A DNA stretch of 64,000 bases from Epiperipatus broadwayi (GCA_028023455.1 JAQFVV010000185.1:58001-122000); one strand, 5' to 3'. Positions 9,290 through 19,487 are shown, numbered from the stretch's first letter. Notes: generated from the sequence alone by a model not told the origin. Numbers and translations: made by a program.

Positions 9290-10696
9290 TTAGATGCTTA
9301 CAAAATCAAGAGGAAAAATGAAGACCCTGGAGAATGAAATACAAAAGATTCTTAGTGAAGAACAAACTAATGGTTGAATAAGAATCTTGAATAAAGATAA
9401 AGACATTATTGCAATGATGGAAGAATGTTTATAAAACTTAAAAATCAAATGAAAGAGATGGCCATAAAATGTGAAAATCAAAGTAAAATATTAGAAAAAC
9501 TTGAAAATCAATGAAAAAGATTTGAAAAGCAAAATAAAATGTTTGTAAACCTTGAGTATCAAATTAAAAAGCAATATCAACAGATGAGAGAAGAAATTAT
9601 AAAAGATCTAGAGGAAATTTAATCCAGATTGAAAAAAAGTCAAAGAGCCATGCCAAGAAATACAGCAAGATCAGATCAATCAAGAAAGCAAAATAGAGTT
9701 TTGCATGAGATAATAAGATAAAACAGAAAATCATAGGGCATTAAAACAAGTTCATTCAGAAATATCTATTGATAAAAAGTTTAATAAGATGGAGATAGAA
9801 TGTAATAAAGAATGCTGAAAACAATAGAGATGGTAAAATCCTTTGTAAAAAGTGAACAAAAAAGCAAATAAAAACATAAGTTCTTTGAATGATATTGGAC
9901 AAGAAAGGATTAATTTAGACTTGCACACTCATTAGTACACCTGCAATTTTAACCAATTTTTAGAAATTAGAGGTTTTTTTGGAGCATGCAGGCAAAACCC
10001 CTATACTGTATCTTAATAGTTTAGAGAGGCCATTTTGGAATAAATCATATAAACAAAGAAGCTAAAATTGCAATTGCATGTAGCCATTCACAAAGAGTCT
10101 TTCAGACTTTGTGGGATTTTCTATTTGACAAACCTCAAAGTCTTAGTGAATACTAATGAGTCTTATTATCAAGTTACTGAAGTGAGGACTACCATAAAAC
10201 ACCAAATGTCTCAAGAAGAATTATAATCTGGAGAATCATTCACTCTATTTTTTTATAGGCAAGTGACTAAATTCAGGGCATTAACAGCCAATCCACTAAT
10301 TAAAAATCAAATTATTAGAATTGTGAAACACAGTTTCTCTAATAATATAAAGCAAATGCTGTTTGGCATGGAAATGTTAAATATGTGACTGAATTATTGA
10401 ACATGTTCAATAATAGTAGGCCAACTTATGCCACAAAAAAACAGGGATTTAAATCCCAACTAAAAGAGTCTTATAGGAAAGTATGTGAGACATATGCAAA
10501 TTCAATGGAACATAGAAGTAGAAAAAAATTCATGGAGTGGAAAAAAAGCAGAGAAGACCCACTGGCAGCCTGGATAGAACTTGGGTCTATCATTGCACTT
10601 GTAGTGATTCCAATATTCCTCATGAAGAGAAATACATTAAACCCAAGTGTGATTCAGTCACCTAATACAAGTGGCAATACTCCTAAAAATACTTGA
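9290..10696 (+). pseudogene. Decayed coding region, possibly retroelement gag
   Basis: Purine-rich plus-strand sequence that translates in pieces to Lys/Glu/Gln-rich, coiled-coil-like protein (about 9290-9850). Further pieces follow, such as ANPLIKNQIIRIVKHSFSNN (about 10290-10350) and the open stretch 10385-10696 (103 aa). That last frame ends in a hydrophobic run (IELGSIIALVVIPIFLM) after a basic segment. Numerous stops and frameshifts interrupt it. A coiled-coil-rich N-terminus followed by a compact helical region is compatible with a retroelement gag, but no zinc knuckle or protease was seen. A second region of similar character is at 19488-20690. Identity is unproven. Confidence 0.3.
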
Positions 10697-11530
10697 AGAG
10701 AATGCAGGTTTAATACCAGTATAAATTCAGACAGATTAATTGCTTCAAAGATCCATGACCTGATTCATAAATTAATGACTTTATATACAAAAAATAAAAA
10801 TATATTGCAAAAACATTTTTTTTAAATAATAAAAAGCGAAAATGTATATATTATATCTTAATAATTATTCAAATGATAAATAATTAACAATAGTAAAGCA
10901 AATAACAATATGTGACAAAAGTATGTTAACCAGTGATGATAAGTAGGTGATCTAATAGAGTGAGGTATAGTTTGTAAGGTTATAGTGTGTGAACTATGTA
11001 TAAATTGAAAAATATTTGTATGAGCACACCTTTTCTCTGGAGGTGAGAGTTAAACTGCAGGTGTGAGCTTGTTCTCATGCCTCCTCATTTAAATTGATGG
11101 CAAAGCATTAGTTGAGAGATATCCTGAGATTACTACAGACTGGCTGGTAGATAAAAATTCCTAACAAAATGGTAAATAAGAAATTAAAATTGTAATTTAA
11201 AAAAAGAATAATTAGTAGAGTTTTCCTGTTATTTGAAAGCTATCAAAACCAAAAGCCCCTGGTTAGCAACCATATCTCACACAATTTGTCTCATATTGTA
11301 GTTGCCATATCCCCAAAAAGATAAATATGGTGTAGTTAACAATTAGTCAGTTTACTCTAGCTCCATAAAGTGATTTAAAACTTGGTGCTTCTTCTGATTA
11401 AATCTCTAGCTTGTTATCAAGGTTATTTATTAAAAGAATAATATTAAGTTTGGTGTAAAAATAATATCAGTCACTGTCAAAAGTCTCAATTGTCTTGTTT
11501 TTCCCCCACACAAATAGAAGACAACGTATC
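10697..11530. other. AT-rich DNA, no gene seen
   Basis: No clear feature. Positions 10940-11160 are slightly less AT-rich, but no homology to other parts of the window was noticed. Confidence 0.5.
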
Positions 11531-12178
11531 ATTTTCAAATGAGCTACATAAATAGCCATATTTAAAAATAAAGAGAATGGTTAAATGCTCCTAGTTATTT
11601 TTGAAACAAGAGCTTAAGAATGAAAATAAATCAATAAACAATTATTATGCTTGGTTTAATATCCAGAGTTTTAATAAAACTAAATGAATTTTTATTTTGT
11701 TGGAATGTCATGATTATAAAAAAAAATATTTGTACTATAATTAATTGAAACCCTATGAAAAAAAAATTAAAAAAATTAAAAAAAAAAAAGGCATAATAAA
11801 AGCTGATAAAATATCACTTAGGTAATGAGTAGTTTTAAAGGTCATTAGAATTTTGTTAAAAAAAAAGAAGGTAGATATCATGCTCTCTCATACAGAAGGG
11901 TGGATAAACTCCCCCCATGAATTTCCCAGTACTCAGGTAGCACTTAGTTTAAACCTAGCATAAGTTCTGGATATGGAGGGTATAATTTATCTTTAGCTAA
12001 TTAAGAGGGGTTTAATAGTCTTGAAAGGTTAGTGGACTATAACATTTATGTAATTAGTGCCCAGTCTGGCAATTAGTGTAACTTATATAAAGTTTATAAA
12101 CTAAATAAAATTTATAGATAAATTATATTTCCTCCTCTTTTTGTAACATCTTGGAAATATTTTGAGCTTTTTACAATA
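11531..12178 (+). repeat. Unbroken copy of ~650-bp repeat
   Basis: Paralogue of the four pieces 3735-3938, 6284-6452, 8035-8221 and 8794-8905. It is uninterrupted here and serves as the reference 'empty site' for the hammerhead array and the RTE fragment. No coding capacity or terminal repeats were recognised, so the class is unknown. Confidence 0.7.
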
Positions 12179-12186
12179 TATATATT

Positions 12187-12262
12187 TTCAAGGGACTTGA
12201 ATTCAGACTTTCAAACTCCCACAGCTATCCAATTCATCTTATACAACTGATACACATGACCA
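12187..12262 (-). repeat. tRNA-derived repeat, copy 1
   Basis: Read on the minus strand it has the pattern GGTCAtgtgTATCAGTTGTAtaaGAT ... GAATTCAAGTCCC, resembling tRNA A-box and B-box promoter parts. It belongs to a family with copies at 14350, 15195, 16262, 21505, 61268 and 61368. Confidence 0.5.
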
Positions 12263-13839
12263 CATATATATATATATATTATACACACACACACAATCAT
12301 TAAATAGTCTGCTGCGGACTAGAGACATTTCAAACAACTATAAAGAAACAGTAAAAAAAACAAAACAAGACATGTACACCAAATTTATCAACTGCTAGAT
12401 AATAATAGTCTTCTGTTATTATTCTTGGTTTATTTTCTAGTTAAAAATGGTTAGATATTCATTTAATGTCTAATATTGGATTGATAGGTAGATTGATTAT
12501 GACTTGTTTACTTGAAGCTTTCTTAAAATCTGAAAAAAAAAAAAAATTTACTTAGCCTAAATTTTTAACTCGGGACTTGGGGAAAATAATTAATTATATT
12601 AATCACTAAATTATAAGGTCTTCAAAATATACACACAAAAGTTAGCCCAAAAGTTTAAATTAATCCATAATTTGTTATATATATATATATATGTCTATGT
12701 AAATTAATTATTCTCTTCTTTTTTCAACTCTCATAGGAATTATAAATTAACAGCACACAGAGATTGTATTCATGTATGCAAAATTTGGGCCAATATCACC
12801 CTTCCTTTTATTAGCAATGGGGAAAATTATTTAAATCAAAGATTTAAATCTCCACACCTTTTTTATCTTCAAGTACTCGCAATGTCTTTTTATTTAATAT
12901 CTCTTTTAGACATATCTCTATTTTTCAAAGTATTATTAAAAAGCTAAAAATTATTACTTTTTTTAAGATTAGAAAAATATTTATAATTGAATTTTAAAAA
13001 ATACTGTATTTTTAATCAACAGTAAAAGTTTATTTTAATATAATATAAAAAATAATATGTGAAAAATAATATTTGAATAAACTTTATATTCAACTTCGTT
13101 TCACATTTTTATTACAAAATATCACTGCGAATAAGTATACAATAATAAATTATGTTGACATACAAACAAAACATTAAAAAAATGCAAATATAATATATTT
13201 GAATAACACATAGTGGTAAAAAAATATAGAAATTAATTAAAAATGATAAAAAATTAAATTAAAAAAAATAATGTCAGAAAATTTCAGCACAACATTTGAT
13301 TCTATGGTAATAATCTTTTTTGTTGAAAATGCTATTGCCATTTTATAATATTCGATAGGATAGAGCATGGCAAAAAATTACTGTTGTTAAAATCAGGTTC
13401 ATTACCTACAAGCTCTATCCATAAATCTCTAATGTTGTAAAAAATATCAAAAACTTCTTGACAAAAAACTCTTGATAAGAATTATTAAAATTTAATTTCA
13501 ATTCAATCTTATTTTGTAGTTCAGAAGTTTTTCTTTTCCAAAAATTTCACTTGCATTTTCAATATTAATGTATAGATATATTATCCAATCCAGAATTTCC
13601 AAATTAAGAAGGTTTTTATAGCTTTATACCATAACTTATATGCAACTTTTGTAAATGATTTATCGAAATCATCATTGCATTATCATATTTTTCACTTTGT
13701 TGTTGCCTTCACAACAAATATAGAAACTGATATAATTTCAACTATTCTATGTTGCATTTAAAAAGTGTTAATTTATTTGACTTTTCTTTAATAAGCGTTA
13801 TGTTTTATTCTTGTAATTGTAAATTTATTTTATTGTTAA
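12263..13839. other. AT-rich DNA, no gene seen
   Basis: Short (CA)n/(TA)n tracts near 12238-12295 and 12676-12692. Otherwise no gene, repeat match or RNA motif was recognised. Confidence 0.5.
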
Positions 13840-14010
13840 AACAGGCAAAATTCTGCATACAGTAGTTCTACTAAGTGCAAGCCAGAGTAATCAATGGATT
13901 CCAGAAGACTTGTGTATAAAATCCCTATCTAGTGCCTACTTTTGGCATCCATTGATTACTCTGGCTTACACTGAGTAGCATTACTGTATGCAGAGTTTTT
14001 TTGTTTTAAT
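13840..14010. repeat. Hairpin related to hammerhead family 2
   Basis: Arms about 13840-13940 and 13945-14010 are inverted copies of the outer sequence of the 7025-7720 element (GCAAAATTCTGCATACAGTA, AGAGTAATCAATGGATTCCA). The hammerhead itself is missing. Downstream, GTGATCATGTGATG (14037-14050) continues the family match. Confidence 0.6.
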
Positions 14011-14242
14011 GACAGTTATGAGCAGGCATAAAAATGGTGATCATGTGATGTTTGGTGATTATTTTATTGTTATTCAAGTTATTATTGAGATCATTCTGTT
14101 TGTGTATTTTCACTCAAAGCTTTCCTCATTCTCAGACAAAGTTCTCAAAAAGATAATTCTAGAAGTAATGTGAGTTTTATTTACAGTAGTAATCATACTT
14201 AATAAAAAAATTGTGTAACTGATTAAGTATCTAACATATAGG

Positions 14243-14243
<1 letters not shown>

Positions 14244-14326
<83 letters not shown>
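14244..14326. repeat. (TA)n microsatellite
   Basis: About 83 bp of pure TA repeat, inside the left end of the PLE remnant. Confidence 0.95.
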
Positions 14327-14329
<3 letters not shown>

Positions 14330-14349
14330 TACAAACAATGTAATATATA

Positions 14350-14432
14350 GGGTATTTTGTGCTCAGACTTTCACACAACCCTCAACTCTCCACACTATCT
14401 CATACATTGATACACTTGACCACATATATGTC
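14350..14432 (-). repeat. tRNA-derived repeat, copy 2
   Basis: On the minus strand it shows TATCAATGTATGAGAT (A-box-like) and a degraded B-box region (GTCTGAGCACAAAATACC). It follows the degraded hammerhead at 14443-14501, as copies 3 and 4 follow theirs. Confidence 0.5.
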
Positions 14433-14442
14433 TAAAATATAA

Positions 14443-14501
14443 ATAGTCACCAATATACATATTTTGTGCTAAACCAGCACTCATCAATTGGTCCAGATTA
14501 T
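14443..14501 (-). ncRNA. Hammerhead relic, family 3
   Basis: Minus-strand counterpart of the motif at 16198-16255, with the same stem I (ATAATC TGG ACCAA / TTGGT GACTAT). The core is TTGATGA (C3 lost), stem II is GTGCT...AGCAC, and G12 of GAAA is lost (CAAAA). Stem III TA-TG-TA fits well, but the core changes predict no activity. Confidence 0.65.
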
Positions 14502-14704
14502 CATCTCTACACATATATACAACAAGATCAGATATTTTACGGTAATATCTCCACACTAAAACCCAATATATTTATATTATTATATTTATTTCTATACTTA
14601 GTGCTTTCGAAAGAATGATGCCTTCATTTTCAAAGTTATAGATAGATAGTTCTAATAACAATGTTCATTTATTTATTTAAACCAACAGATGCAAATTATT
14701 CAAA

Positions 14705-15049
14705 TCAGGTCTGCCATCTCTTTGAGATTGCGCAAAATGTGTCTCTTTTATTCAACGAGTTTGCATCTAAATTAATAAAATAGGCCTCCTTAATTTTTCT
14801 TCCCATCTCATGTCACTCACTGCACATCACTTGAAGATTGTCCGGTATACATGAGTGGCCCACAGTGTTTTTATGCTGCACAAAAATGGAAAAGTGGGAA
14901 GGATCTGCGAGCACTTTATTGTATGCATATTTATGTTGTAGCAACCTCGTATGAACAGAAGCTTTAGTCTCCCCATAAAATGCATCGTGACAATTGCTCT
15001 CTGGGCAAATAACTTTATACATGGCCTGATGGGTATTTATTGGAGTAGT
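14705..15049 (-). pseudogene. GIY-YIG endonuclease domain of a Penelope-like element
   Basis: A minus-strand frame of about 114 codons, open except for one in-frame stop at 14813-14815. The first part, MYKVICPESNCHDAFYGETK (from 15022), has the 'YK..C....C...(Y)GET' pattern of PLE GIY-YIG domains, followed by a conserved Arg and His (S.HTRLLQHK) and then the 'H....GH' segment. After the stop the same frame continues with GRKIKEAYFINLDANSLNKRD, matching the PLE 'RK.KEA..I' C-terminal tail, so the stop is a recent-looking nonsense change. In PLEs this domain nicks target DNA for insertion. No intact RT lies upstream. An ATG at 15022 is available, but the domain would normally be internal to a longer protein. 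Confidence 0.8.
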
Positions 15050-15152
15050 TTATCTTTGGTATTGTTGATACATCTATTGAAATTAAGAGGGGATCTGTAA
15101 CATATACTAAAGTCTTTGCAAAAAATTGTTTGTAAATTTTTATGTATGTTTT

Positions 15153-15180
15153 TAGCATGAAATACATATATTGGTGATTA
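15153..15180 (+). ncRNA. Partial hammerhead, family 3 (3' half only)
   Basis: TAGCATGAAATACATATATTGGTGATTA matches the 3' half of the 16198-16255 motif in two stretches (stem II 3' strand plus GAAA; stem III TA-CA-TA and TTGGT). The CTGATGA half is absent, so it cannot fold as a ribozyme. Confidence 0.6.
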
Positions 15181-15194
15181 TTTATCTTTTAGAC

Positions 15195-15290
15195 ATATAT
15201 GTGGTCAAGTGTATCAGTGGTATGAGATATTGTGGAGAGTTGAGGGTCATGTGAAAGACTGAACTCAAAATACCCTATATATTACATTGT
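15195..15290 (+). repeat. tRNA-derived repeat, copy 3
   Basis: TATCAGTGGTATGAGAT resembles an A box (TAGCTCAGTGGTAGAG) and GAACTCAAAATACCC is a decayed B box about 45 bp downstream. It lies directly after the partial hammerhead. Confidence 0.5.
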
Positions 15291-15323
15291 TTGTACAGGT
15301 ATATATATATAGCCTAAGATGTA

Positions 15324-15768
15324 ATATTTTGGACTATTTCCATTATTTATGAGTGAATGTTGGATGTATAGAAAATTTTAAACTTTATTTAAACTTTCCA
15401 AATACAAACAATTTGTTAGTAATAACACACAAATAGACAATACAGGTTAGTAATTACACACCATTTCGAGTAGTATTATTCTCCACTCTTCTTCAGGTTT
15501 TGCTGGCCTATGTGCACAGTGATAATATTGGCTTAGAAGTTGAACTTGCAACTTTAGATTCTTGAATATCGAATTTAAGGCAAACGCTTTACCAACTGAG
15601 AAGATTGGAGAATAATACTACTCAAAACATTGTGTGATTACTAACCTGTATTGTCTGTTAGTGTGTTATTACTAACAAGTTGTTTGTATTTGGAAATTTT
15701 AAATAAAATTTAAAATTGTCTATACATTCAACATTCACTCATAAATGATGAAAATAGTCCAACATATT
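15324..15768. mobile_element. Long hairpin element with tRNA-like core
   Basis: Arms about 15324-15487 and 15604-15768 are inverted repeats (shared words GGACTATTT, TTATGAGTGAATGTTG, GGAGAATAATACTACT). The 116-bp spacer, read on the minus strand, looks tRNA-derived: TCTCAGTTGGTAAAGCG (A box) and CAAGTTCAACTTC (B box) about 50 nt apart. A relative occurs at 63640-64000, and its tail motif GGAAATAGTCCAACATATA recurs in part at 57563-57582. Class uncertain: a SINE-derived fold-back unit is my best guess. Confidence 0.5.
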
Positions 15769-15780
15769 ATATCTTATAAT

Positions 15781-15940
15781 ATACTATCATTACAAATCTT
15801 CAGATATATATATATAGCCTGTATGTTAGATATTAAATAGTAGATTCAATATTACTATTTAATATATAACATACTATCATTACAAATCTTCAGATATATA
15901 TATATAGCCTGTATGTTAGATATTAAATAGTAGCTTGAAT
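15781..15940 (+). repeat. Tandem duplication, 90-bp period
   Basis: ATACTATCATTACAAATCTT begins at 15781 and again at 15871, and both copies run into (TA)n, AGCCTGTATGTTAGATA and TTAAATAGTAG. The second copy is truncated. Confidence 0.85.
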
Positions 15941-16197
15941 GTTTTCCCAGCCCTTGTATATTTACTTAAATGTATTTATGTCCTGTACATGAGGGGTCAG
16001 AGTGACTTATGGTCAACCTGGGTATGATGAGAATGTCAGCATCAGTGTGGGCTTTGAGTGTTTCATCATCAGATTTTCAATAGAAAGAATGGCTAAAAAG
16101 TTGGACAGTGGAGTGGATTGAAGTCTGTTTATTAAAGTATGAAGATTGGCTATTTTAATATAAATCTGAGCATTTATTGTACATATGTGTAGAGATG

Positions 16198-16255
16198 ATA
16201 ATCTGGACCAACTGATGAATGCTGATTAGCATGAAATATGTTTATTGGTGATTAT
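16198..16255 (+). ncRNA. Hammerhead ribozyme, family 3, core intact
   Basis: Stem I: ATAATC (16198-16203) pairs with GATTAT (16250-16255) and ACCAA (16207-16211) with TTGGT (16245-16249); TGG (16204-16206) forms a bulge on one side. Core CTGATGA is at 16212-16218. Stem II is ATGCT-GATT-AGCAT (five pairs), then GAAA at 16233-16236. Stem III is minimal (TATGTT), closed by A15.1-U16.1, and cleavage is expected after A16244 (UA site, allowed by the UH rule). In this copy one inner stem III pair is a U-U opposition; relatives at 14443 and 15153 have proper TA/TA pairs there. It is part of a PLE remnant, a known home of such ribozymes. Confidence 0.72.
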
Positions 16256-16261
16256 TTATAT

Positions 16262-16354
16262 TTTAGCCATATATGTAGTCAAGTCTACCTGTGGTATGAG
16301 ATAGTGGGAGAGTTGAGAGTCATGTGTATGTCTGAGCTCAAAATACCCTATATA
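16262..16354 (+). repeat. tRNA-derived repeat, copy 4
   Basis: GTAGTCAAGTCTACCTGTGG, TATGAGATAGTG and GTCTGAGCTCAAAATACCC match copies 2 and 3. It directly follows the intact family 3 hammerhead and ends at the candidate 12-bp duplication TAACTGATTAAG. Confidence 0.5.
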
Positions 16355-16379
16355 TAACTGATTAAGGTTTTTTAAAACT

Positions 16380-16645
16380 AAATATTGACAGTGAATGATG
16401 CAAGGAACAGTAATAATATTTGGCACCATTTTTTAACTACTCGATCAATAGACGTGACACCTGCTTCGACATCTCTAAACGCTGGAATAATTAGTCCATT
16501 TGCATATGCTTTGCATACCACTTCTCCCGCTCCATTTTTTACATTTCGCAGCTCACAGCACCGCTATGAATATGAGGTAAAGGACCTCGAAAGCGCTTAG
16601 CGTATATTATTTCCTGTATATTATTATAGCTTCACATTCAAGCGT
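16380..16645. other. GC-richer patch of unknown nature
   Basis: Noticeably less AT-rich than its surroundings, with several CpGs (ACTCGATC, GACGTGAC, TTTCGCAGC, GAAAGCGC). Both strands are open for about 60-70 codons: plus 16385-16600, and minus about 16590-16400 (including NGAGEVVCKAYANGLIIPAF). I recognise neither product. It could be a fragment of a transposon exon or of a host exon, but no splice context is convincing. Confidence 0.3.
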
Positions 16646-18219
16646 GACATATGCTTAATTGATTTATAAATTTAAATAAAAGACATAAAACATCTACAGT
16701 GAACTATCATTTTAAAGCAATTTTTTGTCGTATCAATTATTTAGGAACATGAAATAAAGATATATCTTTTGTAACCAATTTCAAATATTTTACACACAAA
16801 AAACTTCTTTTATGAATTATACACAATTTAAACTGTAAAAATTTATTACTTGGGAGTGTTGACACATTTAGCAGTAATACACATTTTATTGTTTGCATAA
16901 TGTCATCTAACATATTTTCTGTGGTTTGATCATTTAGTCTGTACACTTTTAAATTGGATCTTTACAAAATAGAAATGATGTTATATTATGCAGTTCAGAA
17001 ATATCAAATAAAATTAACTCTTATCTATCATGTGAGATTTTTCTGGTTTGGTAACTAAAAGTGAATTATTGTAGAAGATTCACAAATCATCATTATTTTG
17101 TTGCAAAAAGTATGCAAAAATATTTTTTAATATTGGTCACTGTTCAAAATTTGTCATAACCTTATTGAAAATAAGATAAGTTGTTAGTCAGATTATCTTA
17201 CATAATTTTTTAAAAATATGTCAGTATATAAGAAAGTTCGTGATATCAATTGAACATGTTTTTTATAAATGCAAAACTTTGATACTTGTTTGTTTTTTGA
17301 GATATGTGAAAACATAATTTAAATATTCTACACAATATTGCCTACATTTTTTCTTTGATTTTCAAAACATTTGTCTTTTTTTTTTTTTCTGAAAAAAAGC
17401 AACAATAAATAAAGTAAATTATAGTTTATTACTAAATAATAAACATATAATGAAAATTAAATTACATTATTTTAATGTAAAACCATGTATGGCATGATTA
17501 TTGAAAAGTTGGTTGCATTATCACATAGGGACCATGAGAATTAATGATGTATTTTAGCATTCAACATTTTAAAGTAGTAAATATATAAACATGAATTAAA
17601 CATTCTCACTTGAGACAAAATAAAGTTCAATAACAGTAAAACAAACTAATGTAATTTCTAATCAATGTGAATCAATATGCTTATGTTTACTTAACTTCTT
17701 TCATAGACATTAAACATTCCCTACACATGCAATAACTCAAATGTACACATGTGTAAACGTAAAACAGTGTTGTCAAATAATTGCCAGATTATATTTAAAA
17801 ATTCACTGTGATTCATTTATACTATCATAATATTATATAAAAATTATGAACAATCATATATTAAAAAAGCTGTTTTCCAGTTCCATTACATCTGAAATAC
17901 TTTTGTTTTCACTGTGAAACTTAACATCTTTTTGAATATCTTAAAAATTTGCTTAATGATATCATTCAGAGGGTATCTAATCCACAATGAAAATCTTTGA
18001 TTTAGATAAAACCTAAAAATATAAATTCCATATAAATTTAAATTAGGGGGAAGGTGTGATTGTATAAATATTTAAAGAATTATTAAAATCTATTATGTAA
18101 CTTTAAAGGTGTTAGAAATTACAAATTATTACCAGTGATGATACAAATGTTATTAATTAATCATAGTATTTTAAAGTATAAGTTATTTAGGCTTGACTTT
18201 AAGCACTAAATTTAATATA
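16646..18219. other. AT-rich DNA, no gene seen
   Basis: No repeat match, RNA motif or credible coding segment. The short minus-strand open frame at 16737-16946 has no recognisable motif. Confidence 0.5.
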
Positions 18220-18224
18220 TATAT

Positions 18225-18691
18225 AAAAGACACATTTTGTGGGTTCATCCATGTTAAAAAATTTAAATATTGATATACCAACATTTTGACTTGATCACAC
18301 AAGTCATCCACTGGGTGATAAAAGATAGAAAGATGGTTGTGGAGGCACTACAATCACTGATTTAAAAAAACATTAAAGTTTCACCAATAGCAAAAATATT
18401 AAATTAAGAATGTTTTTTAAAAAAAATCTTTCCAAATAGGAGGAAGTTTGCATGTATCATCATGCTTATTGATACATACTGGCCTTTTAAGTATCTCAAT
18501 AGCTTCTCTAATTTTGCACTGGTAGAGATTATCATATCTGGATATGATCCTGGTACTAGAATATATATATATTGAAACAAAGATTTTCATGGGTTGCATA
18601 TATAAAAAACATATTTTGCAGGTTTATCCGTGTTAAAAAATTTTAAATATTGATAATTCTGAAGTTTCAACTTGGTCACACAAAATATGTC

Positions 18692-18692
<1 letters not shown>
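18225..18692 (-). mobile_element. Penelope-like element 3' end between direct repeats
   Basis: Two direct repeats of about 90 bp (18225-18315 and 18598-18692; shared TATATAAAA, ATATTTTG/CATTTTGTG, GTTAAAAAATTT, TTAAATATTGAT) flank a minus-strand segment coding for a PLE C-terminus (18417-18594). Tandem direct terminal repeats are common in PLEs. The rest of the element is absent. Confidence 0.65.
18417..18594 (-). pseudogene. C-terminal fragment of Penelope-like protein
   Basis: Minus-strand frame ending in KIREAIEILKRPVCINKHDD followed by TCKLPPIWKDFF and a stop. This matches the 'IREA.EI.K.P..IN.DDG..L...W' tail that follows the GIY-YIG domain in many PLE proteins. The GIY-YIG core and RT are missing, and a (TA)-rich insertion interrupts the N-terminal side. 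It is non-functional. Confidence 0.75.

Positions 18693-18693
<1 letters not shown>

Positions 18694-18770
<77 letters not shown>
18694..18770. repeat. (TA)n microsatellite
   Basis: About 77 bp of pure TA repeat next to the PLE direct repeat, followed by a short (CA)n run. Confidence 0.95.
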
Positions 18771-18771
<1 letters not shown>

Positions 18772-18780
18772 TCACACACA

Positions 18781-19487
18781 TTAGAAAGATATATTCAATG
18801 TGTGTGGCAGAGAATTATAAATTAAGAAAAAAGTTAATTTTAAAGAAATAGATAGTAGTAACAATTAATTTGTTAATACTGCCACAATGGCATTGGAATA
18901 ATAATATAACTTGTTACTAATAAAATATCAATGATAAATTTTTTTTTAATAGTTTGACCAATTTTAAATAAGTCTCTGATACTTAATAATAATCTAATTA
19001 GCAATTTCTTTCAATACAAATATCAATTAGTTTCTTATGAGCAACATAACAGGCATAAATATTTTCTGCCTTATTTATATTATATATATGTTACCTTGAT
19101 AACAGTTTGAAATTGTTGATTGTTATTGATATTGGGATTGTCTAAGTGTTGTATTATATATATATATATTGTAATGGGCATATTTGTAAATTCATGCAAC
19201 AAAATCCAGAGTTTTGGCAAATACACTAATGCGCTGACCCAGGTGAGCGGTTGAGACTTCAAATTTGACCACATTTCAACCCCTTTACCATGGATGGCAT
19301 ATATGAATGTATTATAATTATATTGTAAAACAAAAAAAAAGAAGAAAGAAGACAGCAACTTGTCTCATAAAGTAGACATATAAAGTAATGTGATGTTTCA
19401 GTGTGTTCCAGGGGAAGATATAGTACTTTTGATAGTGTATCCAGTTATAATTGTTTTGCATGAAATAAGAGCATTGCATTAAATATT
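18781..19487. other. AT-rich DNA with a (TA)n-TGTAATGG junction
   Basis: A (TA)n run at about 19154-19168 is followed directly by TTGTAATGGGC (19169-19179), the same junction seen at 22551 and 46133. The following ~130 bp are less AT-rich (GCGCTGACCCAGGTGAGCGG). No gene was recognised. Confidence 0.4.

Larger units (their letters stand above)
14228..16354 (-). mobile_element. Penelope-like element remnant with hammerhead-bearing repeats
   Basis: A composite unit with a minus-strand GIY-YIG pseudogene (14705-15049), bracketed by inverted repeats (about 14228-14501 and 15153-15320), with a further plus-strand copy at 16198-16354. The repeats contain a third hammerhead lineage followed by a tRNA-like A/B-box sequence. 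TAACTGATTAAG occurs at 14216-14227 and 16355-16366, a 12-bp direct repeat that could be the target duplication. PLEs are known to carry hammerhead ribozymes in their terminal repeats, which fits. A separate hairpin element (15324-15768) and a 90-bp tandem duplication lie inside. The RT portion is missing. Confidence 0.6.

Noticed and set aside
18300-18690. Possible hammerhead near CTTGATCACACAAGTC in the PLE direct repeats
   Set aside because: The minus strand shows a stem (GACTTG/CAAGTC) followed by AAAA or GAAA, but no CTGANGA core fits next to it, so a ribozyme cannot be supported.
18587-18781. Open frames rich in Tyr-Ile repeats, here and at 22429, 36416, 42554, 46109 and 48010
   Set aside because: They are translations of (TA)n microsatellites.
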